Assembly (NCBI GenBank): GCA_030544165.1
Contig: JAUNRP010000140.1
Coordinates: 1-5,510 of the forward strand
Direction: 5' to 3'
Origin: a bacterium
GTDB taxonomy: Bacteria > Actinomycetota > Actinomycetes > Actinomycetales > Actinomycetaceae
DNA length: 5,510 nt
Shown: one piece after another, positions 5,391 through 5,510 of the stretch
Numbering within the stretch: position 1 is the first letter of the stretch
Layout: each line of letters begins with the position of its first letter
The notes under the pieces: model-generated
Seen by the model: the letters and a program-made list of their open reading frames with translations, nothing else
Database searches by the model: none
Told to the model about the DNA's origin: nothing
Made by a program: the position numbers and the translations under genes

Positions 5391-5480
5391 CGTGGGTGGG
5401 TCGGGCGCAAGCGGGTGGGTTGGGGGTGGGGGCGACGGCGGGTGGGGGCCTGCGTACGGAAGGTGAGGGTCCGTCGTCGG
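5391..5480 (-). terminator. C-rich, G-poor tract (minus strand) after the DUF3107 gene (rut-like)
   Basis: On the minus strand these 90 bases contain 53 C, 16 G, 14 A and 7 T. A transcript leaving the right-hand gene would therefore also run through a C-rich, G-poor stretch before reaching the inverted repeat. This mirrors the plus-strand tract on the other side of the repeat. The composition fits a Rho-loading region; function is inferred. Confidence 0.35.
5413..5432 (+). other. G-quadruplex motif with very short loops
   Basis: Four G-runs lie in a row on the plus strand: GGG (5413-5415), GGG (5417-5419), GGGGG (5422-5426) and GGGGG (5428-5432), with loops of 1, 2 and 1 bases. Short loops of this kind give very stable parallel quadruplexes in vitro. 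Further GGG runs lie on both sides (5394-5405 and 5442-5448). It lies in the DNA strand used as template for the right-hand gene and in any read-through RNA from the ferritin-like gene. Confidence 0.6.
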
Positions 5481-5481
5481 G

Positions 5482-5510
5482 CTAGAGGGCGAAGCCGACG
5501 CGGCGCTCCT
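5482..5510 (-). CDS. C-terminus of a probable DUF3107 protein (5' part outside window)
   Basis: On the minus strand the frame entering from the right edge reads ERRVGFAL followed by TAG (5482-5484). A terminal 'RVGFxL'-like end is typical of the small (about 75-aa) actinobacterial DUF3107 proteins, which in related Micrococcales lie beside the ferritin-like gene (family and synteny from memory). Function is unknown for that family. Only eight residues are visible, so the call depends on this short match and on context. Confidence 0.55.

Overview
The window is very GC-rich, with the strong third-position G/C bias typical of Actinomycetota. The gene neighbourhood points to Micrococcales (Arthrobacter/Micrococcus/Kocuria-like relatives). 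From memory of those genomes, a PHP-domain phosphoesterase, a DEAD-box RNA helicase, a ferritin-like protein and a small DUF3107 protein lie together. The genus cannot be fixed from the sequence alone.

Layout, left to right: (1) the C-terminal end of a larger protein with a proline-rich linker and a He_PIG-type Ig-like domain (+, cut by the left edge); (2) a 458-aa major facilitator transporter of the metabolite:H+ symporter/NiaP-like type (-); (3) a 36-bp divergent promoter region; (4) a 278-aa PHP-domain phosphoesterase of the YciV/RNase AM type (+); (5) a 515-aa DEAD-box RNA helicase with an RGG/RS-rich basic tail (-); (6) a 330-bp divergent intergenic region with a long helicase leader and G-rich degenerate repeats; (7) a 221-aa ferritin-like/MiaE-like protein (+); (8) a 243-bp convergent intergenic region with a near-perfect 20-bp inverted repeat flanked by strand-asymmetric C-rich tracts and a strong G-quadruplex motif; (9) the last eight codons and stop of a probable DUF3107 protein (-, cut by the right edge).

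All six genes alternate in strand (+ - + - + -). No two adjacent genes can share an operon, so each needs its own promoter and 3' end. Two convergent pairs are separated by only 12 and 17 bp, while the third has an elaborate 3' region. Three genes (MFS, PHP, ferritin-like) show a TANNNT box 6-7 nt before the start codon and no properly spaced Shine-Dalgarno, which fits leaderless mRNAs. The helicase instead appears to have a leader of about 170 nt, usual for regulated RNA helicases.

I see no mobile element, CRISPR array, tRNA or rRNA. The genes are mostly ordinary actinobacterial housekeeping types. The most unusual items are the structured convergent 3' region at the right end and the apparent loss of metal-ligand residues in the ferritin-like protein. 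I do not find convincing evidence of a wholly new system.
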